Of a stretch of 64,000 nucleotides of DNA, positions 1 through 11,619 are shown in pieces. Numbering within the stretch: the first letter of the stretch is position 1; every line of letters starts with the position of its first letter. Origin of the DNA: Azolla caroliniana (Eukaryota; Polypodiophyta); NCBI GenBank assembly GCA_043228905.1, contig JBHGNT010000032.1, forward strand, positions 186,001-250,000, written 5' to 3'. Under the pieces are notes generated by a model, which saw nothing but the letters and a program-made list of their open reading frames with translations, was not told where the DNA came from and ran no database searches. Both the position numbers and the translations under genes were made by a program.

Positions 1-705
1 AAGGGCTGTTCTCAACTCACTCCTTAAATTTGCTATTTTCGTCATGTCTCTCGACCTGAGTTTCAAAATCTTGATTTTTTAATTCCATATCATACCTCAC
101 GTAGTTGGCTTCGATTCGCATGTTTGAATACAAAAAGCCGATATCACACGACCCAGGTATGAACATTTTAATCTACTCAAGGGCTCCTCTCAACTCCCTC
201 CTCAAGTTTGCTATTTTCGTCATGTCTCTCGACCTGAGTTTGAAATTCTTGATTTTTTAATTCCATATCATAGCTAGGGTCGTTAGCTTCGATTTGCATG
301 TTTGAACACAAAAATCCGATATCACACGACCCAGGTATGAACATTTTAATCTAGTCAAGGGCTCCTCTCAACTCCCTCCTCAAGTTTGCTATTTTCATCA
401 TGTCTCTCGACCTGAGTTTCAAAATCTTGATTTTTTAATTCCATATCATAGCTAGCGTTTCAAGCTTCGATTTGCATGTTTGAACACAAAAATCCGATAT
501 CACACGAGCCAGGTATGAACATTTTAATTTACTCAAGGGCTCCTCTCAACTCCCTCCTCAAGTTTGCTATTTTCGTCATGTCTCTCGACCTGAGCTTCAA
601 AATCTTGATTTTTTAATTCCATATCATAGCTCGCGTTGTTGGCTTCAATTCGCATGTTTGAACACAAAAATCCGATATCACACGAGCCAGGTATGAACAT
701 TTTAA
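1..705. repeat. Four-monomer block, copy 1 (offset 1,245)
   Basis: This block matches 1246 to about 1950. Shared rare markers are TACAAAAAGCCG (about 128 and 1373), the TCCTTAAATT form (21 and 1266) and CTAGGGTCG. One difference seen is CTAGTC near 350 versus CTACTC in the other copy. The match ends where this copy has the 177-bp ATTACTT form and the other has ATTTACTC. The offset equals seven monomers less one base. The window starts inside this block, so its true left end is unknown. Confidence 0.88.
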
Positions 706-1067
706 TTACTTAAGGGCTCCTCTCAACTCCCTCCTCAAGTTTGCTATTTTCCTCATGTCTCTCGACCTGAGTTTCAAATTCTTGATTTTTTAATTCCATA
801 TCATAGCTAGCGTTGTTAGCTTCGATTCGCATGTTTGAACACAAAAATCCGATATCACACGAGCCAGGTATGAACATTTTAATTTACTCAAGGGCTGTTC
901 TGAACTCACTCCTCAAATTTGCTATTTTCGTCATGTCTCTCGACCTGAGTTTCAAAATCTTTATTTTATAATTCCATATCATAGGTCGCGTTGTTGGCTT
1001 CGATTCGCATGTTTGAACACAAAAATCCGATATCACACGAGCCAGGTATGAACATTTTAATTTACTC

Positions 1068-1245
1068 AAGGGCTCCTCTCAACTCCCTCCTCAAGTTTGC
1101 TATTTTCGTCATGTCTCTCGACCTGAGCTTCAAAATCTTGATTTTTTAATTCCATATCATAGCTAGCGTTGTTAGCTTCGATTCGCATGTTTGAACACAA
1201 AAATCCGATATCACACGAGCCAGGTATGAACATTTTAATTTACTC
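1068..1245. repeat. Representative 178-bp satellite monomer
   Basis: This is one complete monomer, counted from AAGGGCT to the next AAGGGCT at 1246. Monomers differ mainly in four places. Positions 7-28 have CTCCTCTC...CCCTCC, TGTTCTC...CACTCC or TGTTCTC...CCGTCC forms. Positions 60-69 have TTTCAAAATC, TTTGAAATTC, CTTCAAAATC or GGGTTTC forms. Positions 94-109 have GCTAGCGTTGTTAGC, GCTAGCGTTTCAAGC, GCTCGCGTTGTTGGC or CCTCACGTAGTTGGC forms. Positions 168-176 have AATTTACTC, AATCTACTC, or one-base-shorter ATTACTT and ATTTCTT forms giving 177 bp. The stretch from about 119 to 167 is close to invariant. The start coordinate is an arbitrary phase. Confidence 0.95.
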
Positions 1246-1950
1246 AAGGGCTGTTCTCAACTCACTCCTTAAATTTGCTATTTTCGTCATGTCTCTCGAC
1301 CTGAGTTTCAAAATCTTGATTTTTTAATTCCATATCATACCTCACGTAGTTGGCTTCGATTCGCATGTTTGAATACAAAAAGCCGATATCACACGACCCA
1401 GGTATGAACATTTTAATCTACTCAAGGGCTCCTCTCAACTCCCTCCTCAAGTTTGCTATTTTCGTCATGTCTCTCGACCTGAGTTTGAAATTCTTGATTT
1501 TTTAATTCCATATCATAGCTAGGGTCGTTAGCTTCGATTTGCATGTTTGAACACAAAAATCCGATATCACACGACCCAGGTATGAACATTTTAATCTACT
1601 CAAGGGCTCCTCTCAACTCCCTCCTCAAGTTTGCTATTTTCATCATGTCTCTCGACCTGAGTTTCAAAATCTTGATTTTTTAATTCCATATCATAGCTAG
1701 CGTTTCAAGCTTCGATTTGCATGTTTGAACACAAAAATCCGATATCACACGAGCCAGGTATGAACATTTTAATTTACTCAAGGGCTCCTCTCAACTCCCT
1801 CCTCAAGTTTGCTATTTTCGTCATGTCTCTCGACCTGAGCTTCAAAATCTTGATTTTTTAATTCCATATCATAGCTCGCGTTGTTGGCTTCAATTCGCAT
1901 GTTTGAACACAAAAATCCGATATCACACGAGCCAGGTATGAACATTTTAA
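1246..1950. repeat. Four-monomer block, copy 2 (offset 1,245)
   Basis: Second copy of the block at 1-705, with the same rare AAAAAGCCG and AGGGTCG markers. The three monomers between the copies (about 706-1245) do not repeat after copy 2. The visible unit is therefore a seven-monomer tandem duplication whose second half has diverged, been replaced or been cut by a later exchange. Confidence 0.85.
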
Positions 1951-2439
1951 TTTACTCAAGGGCTCCTCTCAACTCCCTCCTCAAGTTTGCTATTTTCTTC
2001 ATGTCTCTCGACCTGAGTTTCAAAATCTTGATTTTTTAATTCCATATCATAGCTCGCGTTGTTGGCTTCGATTCGCATGTTTGAACACAAAAATCCGATA
2101 TCACACGAGCCAGGTATGAACATTTTAATTTACTCAAGGGCTCCTCTCAACTCCCTCCTCAAGTTTGCTATTTTCGTCATGTCTCTCGACCTGAGTTTGA
2201 AATTCTTGATTTTTTAATTGCATATCATACCTCACGTAGTTGGCTTCGATTTGCATGTTTGAACACAAAAATCCGATATCACACGAGCCAGGTATGAACA
2301 TTTTAATTTACTCAAGGGCTCCTTTCAACTCCCTCCTCAAGTTTGCTATTTTCGTCATGTCTCTCGACCTGAGTTTCAAAATCTTGATTTTTTTATTCCA
2401 TATCATAGCTAGCGTCGTTAGCTTCGATTTGCATGTTTG

Positions 2440-3880
2440 AACACAAAAATCCGATATCACACGAGCCAGGTATGAACATTTTAATTTACTCAAGGGCTCC
2501 TCTCAACTCCCTCCTCAAGTTTGCTATTTTCGTCATGTCTCTCGACCTGAGTTTGAAATTCTTGATTTTTTAATTCCATATCATAGCTAGCGTTTCAAGC
2601 TTCGATTTGCATGTTTGAACACTAAAATCCGATATCACACGAGCCAGGTATGAACATTTTAATTTACTCAAGGGCTCCTCTCAACTCCCTCCTCAAGTTT
2701 GCTATTTTCGTCATGTCTCTCGACCTGAGCTTCAAAATCTTGATTTTTTAATTCCATATCATAGCTAGCGTTGTTAGCTTCGATTCGCATGTTTGAACAC
2801 AAAAATCCGATATCACACGAGCCAGGTATGAACATTTTAATTTACTCAAGGGCTGTTCTCAACTCACTCCTCAAATTTGCTATTTTCGTCATGTCTCTCG
2901 ACCTGAGTTTCAAAATCTTGATTTTTTAATTCCATATCATAGGTCGCGTTGTTGGCTTCGATTCGCATGTTTGAACACAGAAATCCGATATCACACGAGC
3001 CAGGTATGAACATTTTAATTTACTCAAGGGCTCCTTTCAACTCCCTCCTCAAGTTTGCTATTTTCGTCATGTCTCTCGACCTGAGTTTCAAAATCTTGAT
3101 TTTTTTATTCCATATCATAGCTAGCGTCGTTAGCTTCGATTTGCATGTTTGAACACAAAAATCCGATATCACACGAGCCAGGTATGAACATTTTAATTTA
3201 CTCAAGGGCTCCTCTCAACTCCCTCCTCAAGTTTGCTATTTTCGTCATGTCTCTCGACCTGAGTTTGAAATTCTTGATTTTTTAATTCCATATCATAGCT
3301 AGCGTTTCAAGCTTCGATTTGCATGTTTGAACACAAAAATCCGATATCACACGAGCCAGGTATGAACATTTTAATTTACTCAAGGGCTCCTCTCAACTCC
3401 CTCCTCAAATTTGCTATTTTCGTCATGTCTCTCGACCTGAGTTTCAAAATCTTGATTTTTTAATTCCATATCATACCTCACGTAGTTGGCTTCGATTCGC
3501 ATGTTTGAACACAAAAATCCGATATCACACGAGCCAGGTATGAACATTTTAATTTACTCAAGGGCTCCTTTCAACTCCCTCCTCAAGTTTGCTATTTTCG
3601 TCATGTCTCTCGACCTGAGTTTCAAAATCTTGATTTTTTTATTCCATATCATAGCTAGCGTCGTTAGCTTCGATTTGCATGTTTGAACACAAAAATCCGA
3701 TATCACACGAGCCAGGTATGAACATTTTAATTTACTCAAGGGCTCCTCTCAACTCCCTCCTCAAGTTTGCTATTTTCGTCATGTCTCTCGACCTGAGTTT
3801 GAAATTCTTGATTTTTTAATTCCATATCATAGCTAGCGTTTCAAGCTTCGATTTGCATGTTTGAACACAAAAATCCGATA
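2440..3880. repeat. Eight-monomer block, copy 1 of 3
   Basis: The block carries ACTAAAATCC at 2621, ACAGAAATCC near 2977 and two monomers with T-run plus TTATTCC and TCCTTTCAAC. The same ordered set recurs at +2,549 and +5,395. The match with the +2,549 copy stops at 3881, where this copy enters the 118-bp-deleted monomer. The match with the +5,395 copy continues through that deletion to about 4,760. Confidence 0.88.
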
Positions 3881-3974
3881 TCCATATCATACCTTACGTA
3901 GTTGGCTTCGATTCGCATGTTTGAACACAAAAATCCGATATCACACGAGCCAGGTATGAACATTTTAATTACTT
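3738..3974. repeat. Fused monomer pair with 118-bp deletion, copy 1
   Basis: Spacing between successive AAGGGCT landmarks is 237 bp instead of about 355. The sequence passes from GATAT (monomer 140-144) directly to CCATATCAT (85 onward) near 3881, removing about 118 bp. Both sides share ATATC, so a microhomology-mediated or slippage deletion is a reasonable inference. The following text reads ACCTTACGTAGTTGG, a further marker shared by all four copies. Confidence 0.93.
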
Positions 3975-4988
3975 AAGGGCTCCTCTCAACTCCCTCCTCA
4001 AGTTTGCTATTTTCATCATGTCTCTCGACCTGAGTTTCAAATTCTTGATTTTTTAATTCCATATCATAGCTAGCGTTGTTAGCTTCGATTCGCATGTTTG
4101 AACACAAAAATCCGATATCACACGAGCCAGGTATGAACATTTTAATTTACTCAAGGGCTCCTCTCAACTCCCTCCTCAAGTTTGCTATTTTCGTCATGTC
4201 TCTCGACCTGAGCTTCAAAATCTTGATTTTTTAATTCCATATCATAGCTAGCGTTGTTAGCTTCGATTCGCATGTTTGAACACAAAAATCCGATATCACA
4301 CGACCCAGGTATGAACATTTTAATCTACTCAAGGGCTCCTCTCAACTCCCTCCTCAAGTTTGCTATTTTCTTCATGTCTCTCGACCTGAGTTTCAAAATC
4401 TTGATTTTTTAATTCCATATCATAGCTAGCGTTTCAAGCTTCGATTTGCATGTTTGAACACAAAAATCCGATATCACACGAGCCAGGTATGAACATTTTA
4501 ATTTACTCAAGGGCTCCTCTCAACTCCCTCCTCAAGTTTGTTATTTTCGTCATGTCTCTCGACCTGAGTTTCAAAATCTTGATTTTTTAATTCCATATCA
4601 TACCTCACGTAGTTGGCTTCGATTCGCATGTTTGAACACAAAAATCCGATATCACACGAGCCAGGTATGAACATTTTAATTACTTAAGGGCTCCTCTCAA
4701 CTCCCTCCTCAAGTTTGCTATTTTCGTCATGTCTCTCGACCTGAGTTTCAAAATCTTGATTTTTTAATTCCATATCATACCTCACGTAGTTGGCTTCGAT
4801 TCGCATGTTTGAAGACAAAAATCCGATATCACACGAGCCAGGTATGAACATTTTAATTACTTAAGGGCTCCTCTCAACTCCCTCCTCAAGTTTGCTATTT
4901 TCGTCATGTCTCTCGACCTGAGTTTCAAAATCTTGATTTTTTAATTCCATATCATAGCTAGCGTTTCAAGCTTCGATTCGCATGTTTG

Positions 4989-6429
4989 AACACAAAAATC
5001 CGATATCACACGAGCCAGGTATGAACATTTTAATTTACTCAAGGGCTCCTCTCAACTCCCTCCTCAAGTTTGCTATTTTCGTCATGTCTCTCGACCTGAG
5101 TTTGAAATTCTTGATTTTTTAATTCCATATCATAGCTAGCGTTTCAAGCTTCGATTTGCATGTTTGAACACTAAAATCCGATATCACACGAGCCAGGTAT
5201 GAACATTTTAATTTACTCAAGGGCTCCTCTCAACTCCCTCCTCAAGTTTGCTATTTTCGTCATGTCTCTCGACCTGAGCTTCAAAATCTTGATTTTTTAA
5301 TTCCATATCATAGCTAGCGTTGTTAGCTTCGATTCGCATGTTTGAACACAAAAATCCGATATCACACGAGCCAGGTATGAACATTTTAATTTACTCAAGG
5401 GCTGTTCTCAACTCACTCCTCAAATTTGCTATTTTCGTCATGTCTCTCGACCTGAGTTTCAAAATCTTGATTTTTTAATTCCATATCATAGGTCGCGTTG
5501 TTGGCTTCGATTCGCATGTTTGAACACAGAAATCCGATATCACACGAGCCAGGTATGAACATTTTAATTTACTCAAGGGCTCCTTTCAACTCCCTCCTCA
5601 AGTTTGCTATTTTCGTCATGTCTCTCGACCTGAGTTTCAAAATCTTGATTTTTTTATTCCATATCATAGCTAGCGTCGTTAGCTTCGATTTGCATGTTTG
5701 AACACAAAAATCCGATATCACACGAGCCAGGTATGAACATTTTAATTTACTCAAGGGCTCCTCTCAACTCCCTCCTCAAGTTTGCTATTTTCGTCATGTC
5801 TCTCGACCTGAGTTTGAAATTCTTGATTTTTTAATTCCATATCATAGCTAGCGTTTCAAGCTTCGATTTGCATGTTTGAACACAAAAATCCGATATCACA
5901 CGAGCCAGGTATGAACATTTTAATTTACTCAAGGGCTCCTCTCAACTCCCTCCTCAAATTTGCTATTTTCGTCATGTCTCTCGACCTGAGTTTCAAAATC
6001 TTGATTTTTTAATTCCATATCATACCTCACGTAGTTGGCTTCGATTCGCATGTTTGAACACAAAAATCCGATATCACACGAGCCAGGTATGAACATTTTA
6101 ATTTACTCAAGGGCTCCTTTCAACTCCCTCCTCAAGTTTGCTATTTTCGTCATGTCTCTCGACCTGAGTTTCAAAATCTTGATTTTTTTATTCCATATCA
6201 TAGCTAGCGTCGTTAGCTTCGATTTGCATGTTTGAACACAAAAATCCGATATCACACGAGCCAGGTATGAACATTTTAATTTACTCAAGGGCTCCTCTCA
6301 ACTCCCTCCTCAAGTTTGCTATTTTCGTCATGTCTCTCGACCTGAGTTTGAAATTCTTGATTTTTTAATTCCATATCATAGCTAGCGTTTCAAGCTTCGA
6401 TTTGCATGTTTGAACACAAAAATCCGATA
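4989..6429. repeat. Eight-monomer block, copy 2 of 3
   Basis: Matches 2440-3880 at an offset of 2,549 and 7835-9275 at an offset of 2,846. The match to the latter also extends left to about 4,637 and includes the GAAGAC variant near 4,812. The copy lacks the 118-bp deletion that ends the other two, so either the deletion arose once in another lineage or this copy's end was replaced by exchange. Confidence 0.85.
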
Positions 6430-8963
6430 TCACACGAGCCAGGTATGAACATTTTAATTTACTCAAGGGCTCCTCTCAACTCCCTCCTCAAGTTTGCTAT
6501 TTTCGTCATGTCTCTCGATCTGAGTTTCAAAATCTTGATTTTTTAATTCCATATCATACCTCACGTAGTTGGCTTCGATTCGCATGTTTGAAGACAAAAA
6601 TCCGATATCACACGAGCCAGGTATGAACATTTTAATTACTTAAGGGCTCCTCTCAACTCCCTCCTCAAGTTTGCTATTTTCGTCATGTCTCTCGACCTGA
6701 GTTTCAAAATCTTGATTTTTTAATTCCCTATCATAGCTAGCGTTTCAAGCTTCGATTCGCATGTTTGAACACAAAAATCCGATATCACACGAGCCAGGTA
6801 TGAACATTTTAATTTACTCAAGGGCTGTTCTCAACTCCGTCCTCAAGTTTGCTATTTTCGTCATGTCTCTGGACCTGAGTTTCAAAATATTGATTTTTTA
6901 ATTCCATATCATAGCTAGCGTTTCAAGCTTCGATTTGCATGTTTGAACACAAAAATCCGATATCACACGACCCAGGTATGAACATTTTAATTTACTCAAG
7001 GGCTCCTCTCAACTCCCTCCTCAAGTTTGCTATTTTCGTCATGTCTCTCGACCTGAGTTTCAAAATCTTGATTTTTTAATTCCATATCATAGCTAGCGTT
7101 TCAAGCTTCGATTTGCATGTTTGAACACAAAAATCCGATATCACACGAGCCAGGTATGAACATTTTAATTTACTCAAGGGCTCCTCTCAACTCCCTCCTC
7201 AAGTTTGCTATTTTCGTCATGTCTCTCGACCTGAGTTTCAAAATCTTGATTTTTTAATTCCATATCATAGCTAGCGTTTCAAGCTTCGATTCGCATGTTT
7301 GAACACAAAAATCCGATATCACACGAGCCAGGTATGAACATTTTAATTTACTCAAGGGCTCCTCTCAACTCCCTCCTCAAGTTTGCTATTTTCTTCATGT
7401 CTCTCGACCTGAGTTTTAAAATCTTGATTTTTTAATTCCATATCATAGCTAGCGTTTCAAGCTTCGATTTGCATGTTTGAACACAAAAATCCGATATCAC
7501 ACGAGCCAGGTATGAACATTTTAATTTACTCAAGGGCTCCTCTCAACTCCCTCCTCAAGTTTGCTATTTTCGTCATGTCTCTCGACCTGAGTTTCAAAAT
7601 CTTGATTTTTTAATTCCATATCATACCTCACGTAGTTGGCTTCGATTCGCATGTTTGAAGACAAAAATCCGATATCACACGAGCCAGGTATGAACATTTT
7701 AATTACTTAAGGGCTCCTCTCAACTCCCTCCTCAAGTTTGCTATTTTCGTCATGTCTCTCGACCTGAGTTTCAAAATCTTGATTTTTTAATTCCATATCA
7801 TAGCTAGCGTTTCAAGCTTCGATTCGCATGTTTGAACACAAAAATCCGATATCACACGAGCCAGGTATGAACATTTTAATTTACTCAAGGGCTCCTCTCA
7901 ACTCCCTCCTCAAGTTTGCTATTTTCGTCATGTCTCTCGACCTGAGTTTGAAATTCTTGATTTTTTAATTCCATATCATAGCTAGCGTTTCAAGCTTCGA
8001 TTTGCATGTTTGAACACTAAAATCCGATATCACACGAGCCAGGTATGAACATTTTAATTTACTCAAGGGCTCCTCTCAACTCCCTCCTCAAGTTTGCTAT
8101 TTTCGTCATGTCTCTCGACCTGAGCTTCAAAATCTTGATTTTTTAATTCCATATCATAGCTAGCGTTGTTAGCTTCGATTCGCATGTTTGAACACAAAAA
8201 TCCGATATCACACGAGCCAGGTATGAACATTTTAATTTACTCAAGGGCTGTTCTCAACTCACTCCTCAAATTTGCTATTTTCGTCATGTCTCTCGACCTG
8301 AGTTTCAAAATCTTGATTTTTTAATTCCATATCATAGGTCGCGTTGTTGGCTTCGATTCGCATGTTTGAACACAGAAATCCGATATCACACGAGCCAGGT
8401 ATGAACATTTTAATTTACTCAAGGGCTCCTTTCAACTCCCTCCTCAAGTTTGCTATTTTCGTCATGTCTCTCGACCTGAGTTTCAAAATCTTGATTTTTT
8501 TATTCCATATCATAGCTAGCGTCGTTAGCTTCGATTTGCATGTTTGAACACAAAAATCCGATATCACACGAGCCAGGTATGAACATTTTAATTTACTCAA
8601 GGGCTCCTCTCAACTCCCTCCTCAAGTTTGCTATTTTCGTCATGTCTCTCGACCTGAGTTTGAAATTCTTGATTTTTTAATTCCATATCATAGCTAGCGT
8701 TTCAAGCTTCGATTTGCATGTTTGAACACAAAAATCCGATATCACACGAGCCAGGTATGAACATTTTAATTTACTCAAGGGCTCCTCTCAACTCCCTCCT
8801 CAAATTTGCTATTTTCGTCATGTCTCTCGACCTGAGTTTCAAAATCTTGATTTTTTAATTCCATATCATACCTCACGTAGTTGGCTTCGATTCGCATGTT
8901 TGAACACAAAAATCCGATATCACACGAGCCAGGTATGAACATTTTAATTTACTCAAGGGCTCC
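6404..8963. repeat. 14-monomer block, copy 1 (offset 7,409)
   Basis: Matches 13,813-16,372. Shared markers are CTCGATCTG near 6,515, TTCCCTATC near 6,723, the TGTTCTC...CCGTCC plus CTGGACC monomer near 6,826-6,873, GTTTTAAAATC near 7,412 and ACTAAAATCC at 8016. The only difference I noted is CTCTCGACC here versus CTCTTGACC near 15,345. The match ends at the TCCTTTC versus TCCTCTC difference. Confidence 0.85.
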
Positions 8964-9275
8964 TTTCAACTCCCTCCTCAAGTTTGCTATTTTCGTCATG
9001 TCTCTCGACCTGAGTTTCAAAATCTTGATTTTTTTATTCCATATCATAGCTAGCGTCGTTAGCTTCGATTTGCATGTTTGAACACAAAAATCCGATATCA
9101 CACGAGCCAGGTATGAACATTTTAATTTACTCAAGGGCTCCTCTCAACTCCCTCCTCAAGTTTGCTATTTTCGTCATGTCTCTCGACCTGAGTTTGAAAT
9201 TCTTGATTTTTTAATTCCATATCATAGCTAGCGTTTCAAGCTTCGATTTGCATGTTTGAACACAAAAATCCGATA
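7835..9275. repeat. Eight-monomer block, copy 3 of 3
   Basis: Carries the same ordered variants as the copies at 2440 and 4989: ACTAAAATCC at 8016, ACAGAAATCC near 8372 and two TTATTCC monomers. It runs into the 118-bp-deleted monomer at 9276 as the first copy does at 3881. The block is reused again, in part, at 15,244-16,372 through the 7,409-bp offset. Confidence 0.85.
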
Positions 9276-11619
9276 TCCATATCATACCTTACGTAGTTGG
9301 CTTCGATTCGCATGTTTGAACACAAAAATCCGATATCACACGAGCCAGGTATGAACATTTTAATTACTTAAGGGCTCCTCTCAACTCCCTCCTCAAGTTT
9401 GCTATTTTCATCATGTCTCTCGACCTGAGTTTCAAATTCTTGATTTTTTAATTCCATATCATAGCTAGCGTTGTTAGCTTCGATTCGCATGTTTGAACAC
9501 AAAAATCCGATATCACACGAGCCAGGTATGAACATTTTAATTTACTCAAGGGCTCCTCTCAACTCCCTCCTCAAGTTTGCTATTTTCGTCATGTCTCTCG
9601 ACCTGAGCTTCAAAATCTTGATTTTTTAATTCCATATCATAGCTAGCGTTGTTAGCTTCGATTCGCATGTTTGAACACAAAAATCCGATATCACACGACC
9701 CAGGTATGAACATTTTAATCTACTCAAGGGCTCCTCTCAACTCCCTCCTCAAGTTTGCTATTTTCTTCATGTCTCTCGACCTGAGTTTCAAAATCTTGAT
9801 TTTTTAATTCCATATCATAGCTAGCGTTTCAAGCTTCGATTTGCATGTTTGAACACAAAAATCCGATATCACACGAGCCAGGTATGAACATTTTAATTTA
9901 CTCAAGGGCTCCTCTCAACTCCCTCCTCAAGTTTGTTATTTTCGTCATGTCTCTCGACCTGAGTTTCAAAATCTTGATTTTTTAATTCCATATCATACCT
10001 CACGTAGTTGGCTTCGATTCGCATGTTTGAAGACAAAAATCCGATATCACACGAGCCAGGTATGAACATTTTAATTACTTAAGGGCTCCTCTCAACTCCC
10101 TCCTCAAGTTTGCTATTTTCGTCATGTCTCTCGACCTGAGTTTCAAAATCTTGATTTTTTAATTCCCTATCATAGCTAGCGTTTCAAGCTTCGATTCGCA
10201 TGTTTGAACACAAAAATCCGATATCACACGAGCCAGGTATGAACATTTTAATTTACTCAAGGGCTGTTCTCAACTCCGTCCTCAAGTTTGCTATTTTCGT
10301 CATGTCTCTGGACCTGAGTTTCAAAATATTGATTTTTTAATTCCATATCATAGCTAGCGTTTCAAGCTTCGATTTGCATGTTTGAACACAAAAATCCGAT
10401 ATCACACGACCCAGGTATGAACATTTTAATTTACTCAACGGCTCCTCTCAACTCCCTCCTCAAGTTTGCTATTTTCGTCATGTCTCTCGACCTGAGTTTC
10501 AAAATCTTGATTTTTTAATTCCATATCATAGCTAGCGTTTCAAGCTTCGATTTGCATGTTTGAACACAAAAATCCGATATCACACGAGCCAGGTATGAAC
10601 ATTTTAATTTACTCAAGGGCTCCTCTCAACTCCCTCCTCAAGTTTGCTATTTTCGTCATGTCTCTCGACCTGAGTTTCAAAATCTTGATTTTTTAATTCC
10701 ATATCATAGCTAGCGTTTCAAGCTTCGATTCGCATGTTTGAACACAAAAATCCGATATCACACGAGCCAGGTATGAACATTTTAATTTACTCAAGGGCTC
10801 CTCTCAACTCCCTCCTCAAGTTTGCTATTTTCTTCATGTCTCTCGACCTGAGTTTTAAAATCTTGATTTTTTAATTCCATATCATAGCTAGCGTTTCAAG
10901 CTTCGATTTGCATGTTTGAACACAAAAATCCGATATCACACGAGCCAGGTATGAACATTTTAATTTACTCAAGGGCTCCTCTCAACTCCCTCCTCAAGTT
11001 TGCTATTTTCGTCATGTCTCTCGACCTGAGTTTCAAAATCTTGATTTTTTAATTCCATATCATACCTCACGTAGTTGGCTTCGATTCGCATGTTTGAAGA
11101 CAAAAATCCGATATCACACGAGCCAGGTATGAACATTTTAATTACTTAAGGGCTCCTCTCAACTCCCTCCTCAAGTTTGCTATTTTCGTCATGTCTCTCG
11201 ACCTGAGTTTCAAAATCTTGATTTTTTAATTCCATATCATAGCTAGCGTTTCAAGCTTCGATTCGCATGTTTGAACACAAAAATCCGATATCACACGAGC
11301 CAGGTATGAACATTTTAATTTACTCAAGGGCTCCTCTCAACTCCCTCCTCAAGTTTGCTATTTTCGTCATGTCTCTCGATCTGAGTTTCAAAATCTTGAT
11401 TTTTTAATTCCATATCATACCTCACGTAGTTGGCTTCGATTCGCATGTTTGAACACAAAAATCCGATATCACACGAGCCAGGTATGAACATTTTAATTAC
11501 TTAAGGGCTCCTCTCAACTCCCTCCTCAAGTTTGCTATTTTCGTCATGTCTCTCGACCTGAGTTTCAAAATCTTGATTTTTTAATTCCCTATCATAGCTA
11601 GCGTTTCAAGCTTCGATTC
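9072..11619. repeat. 2,548-bp tandem duplication unit, copy 1
   Basis: The unit is about 14 monomers plus a 60-bp remnant from the 118-bp deletion. It matches 11,620-14,167, with shared markers including the deletion at 9276, TTGTTATTTTC near 9,933, TTCCCTATC at 10,160 and 11,582, and the unusual ACTCAACGGC near 10,437. The left edge is set by a T versus C difference at 9071/11619. Confidence 0.88.
9133..9369. repeat. Fused monomer pair with 118-bp deletion, copy 2
   Basis: Same junction near 9276 and same downstream CTTACGTAG marker, 5,395 bp from the first. Flanking monomers match those around 3881 for several monomers each side, so the deletion was copied with its surroundings. Confidence 0.93.

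Noticed and set aside
884-1069. A 61-codon reverse-strand frame and its many relatives (for example 2308-2493, 19084-19269, 29222-29407)
   Set aside because: The frame spans about one monomer between chance stops and shifts every repeat because 178 is not a multiple of three. It recurs only with identical satellite variants.
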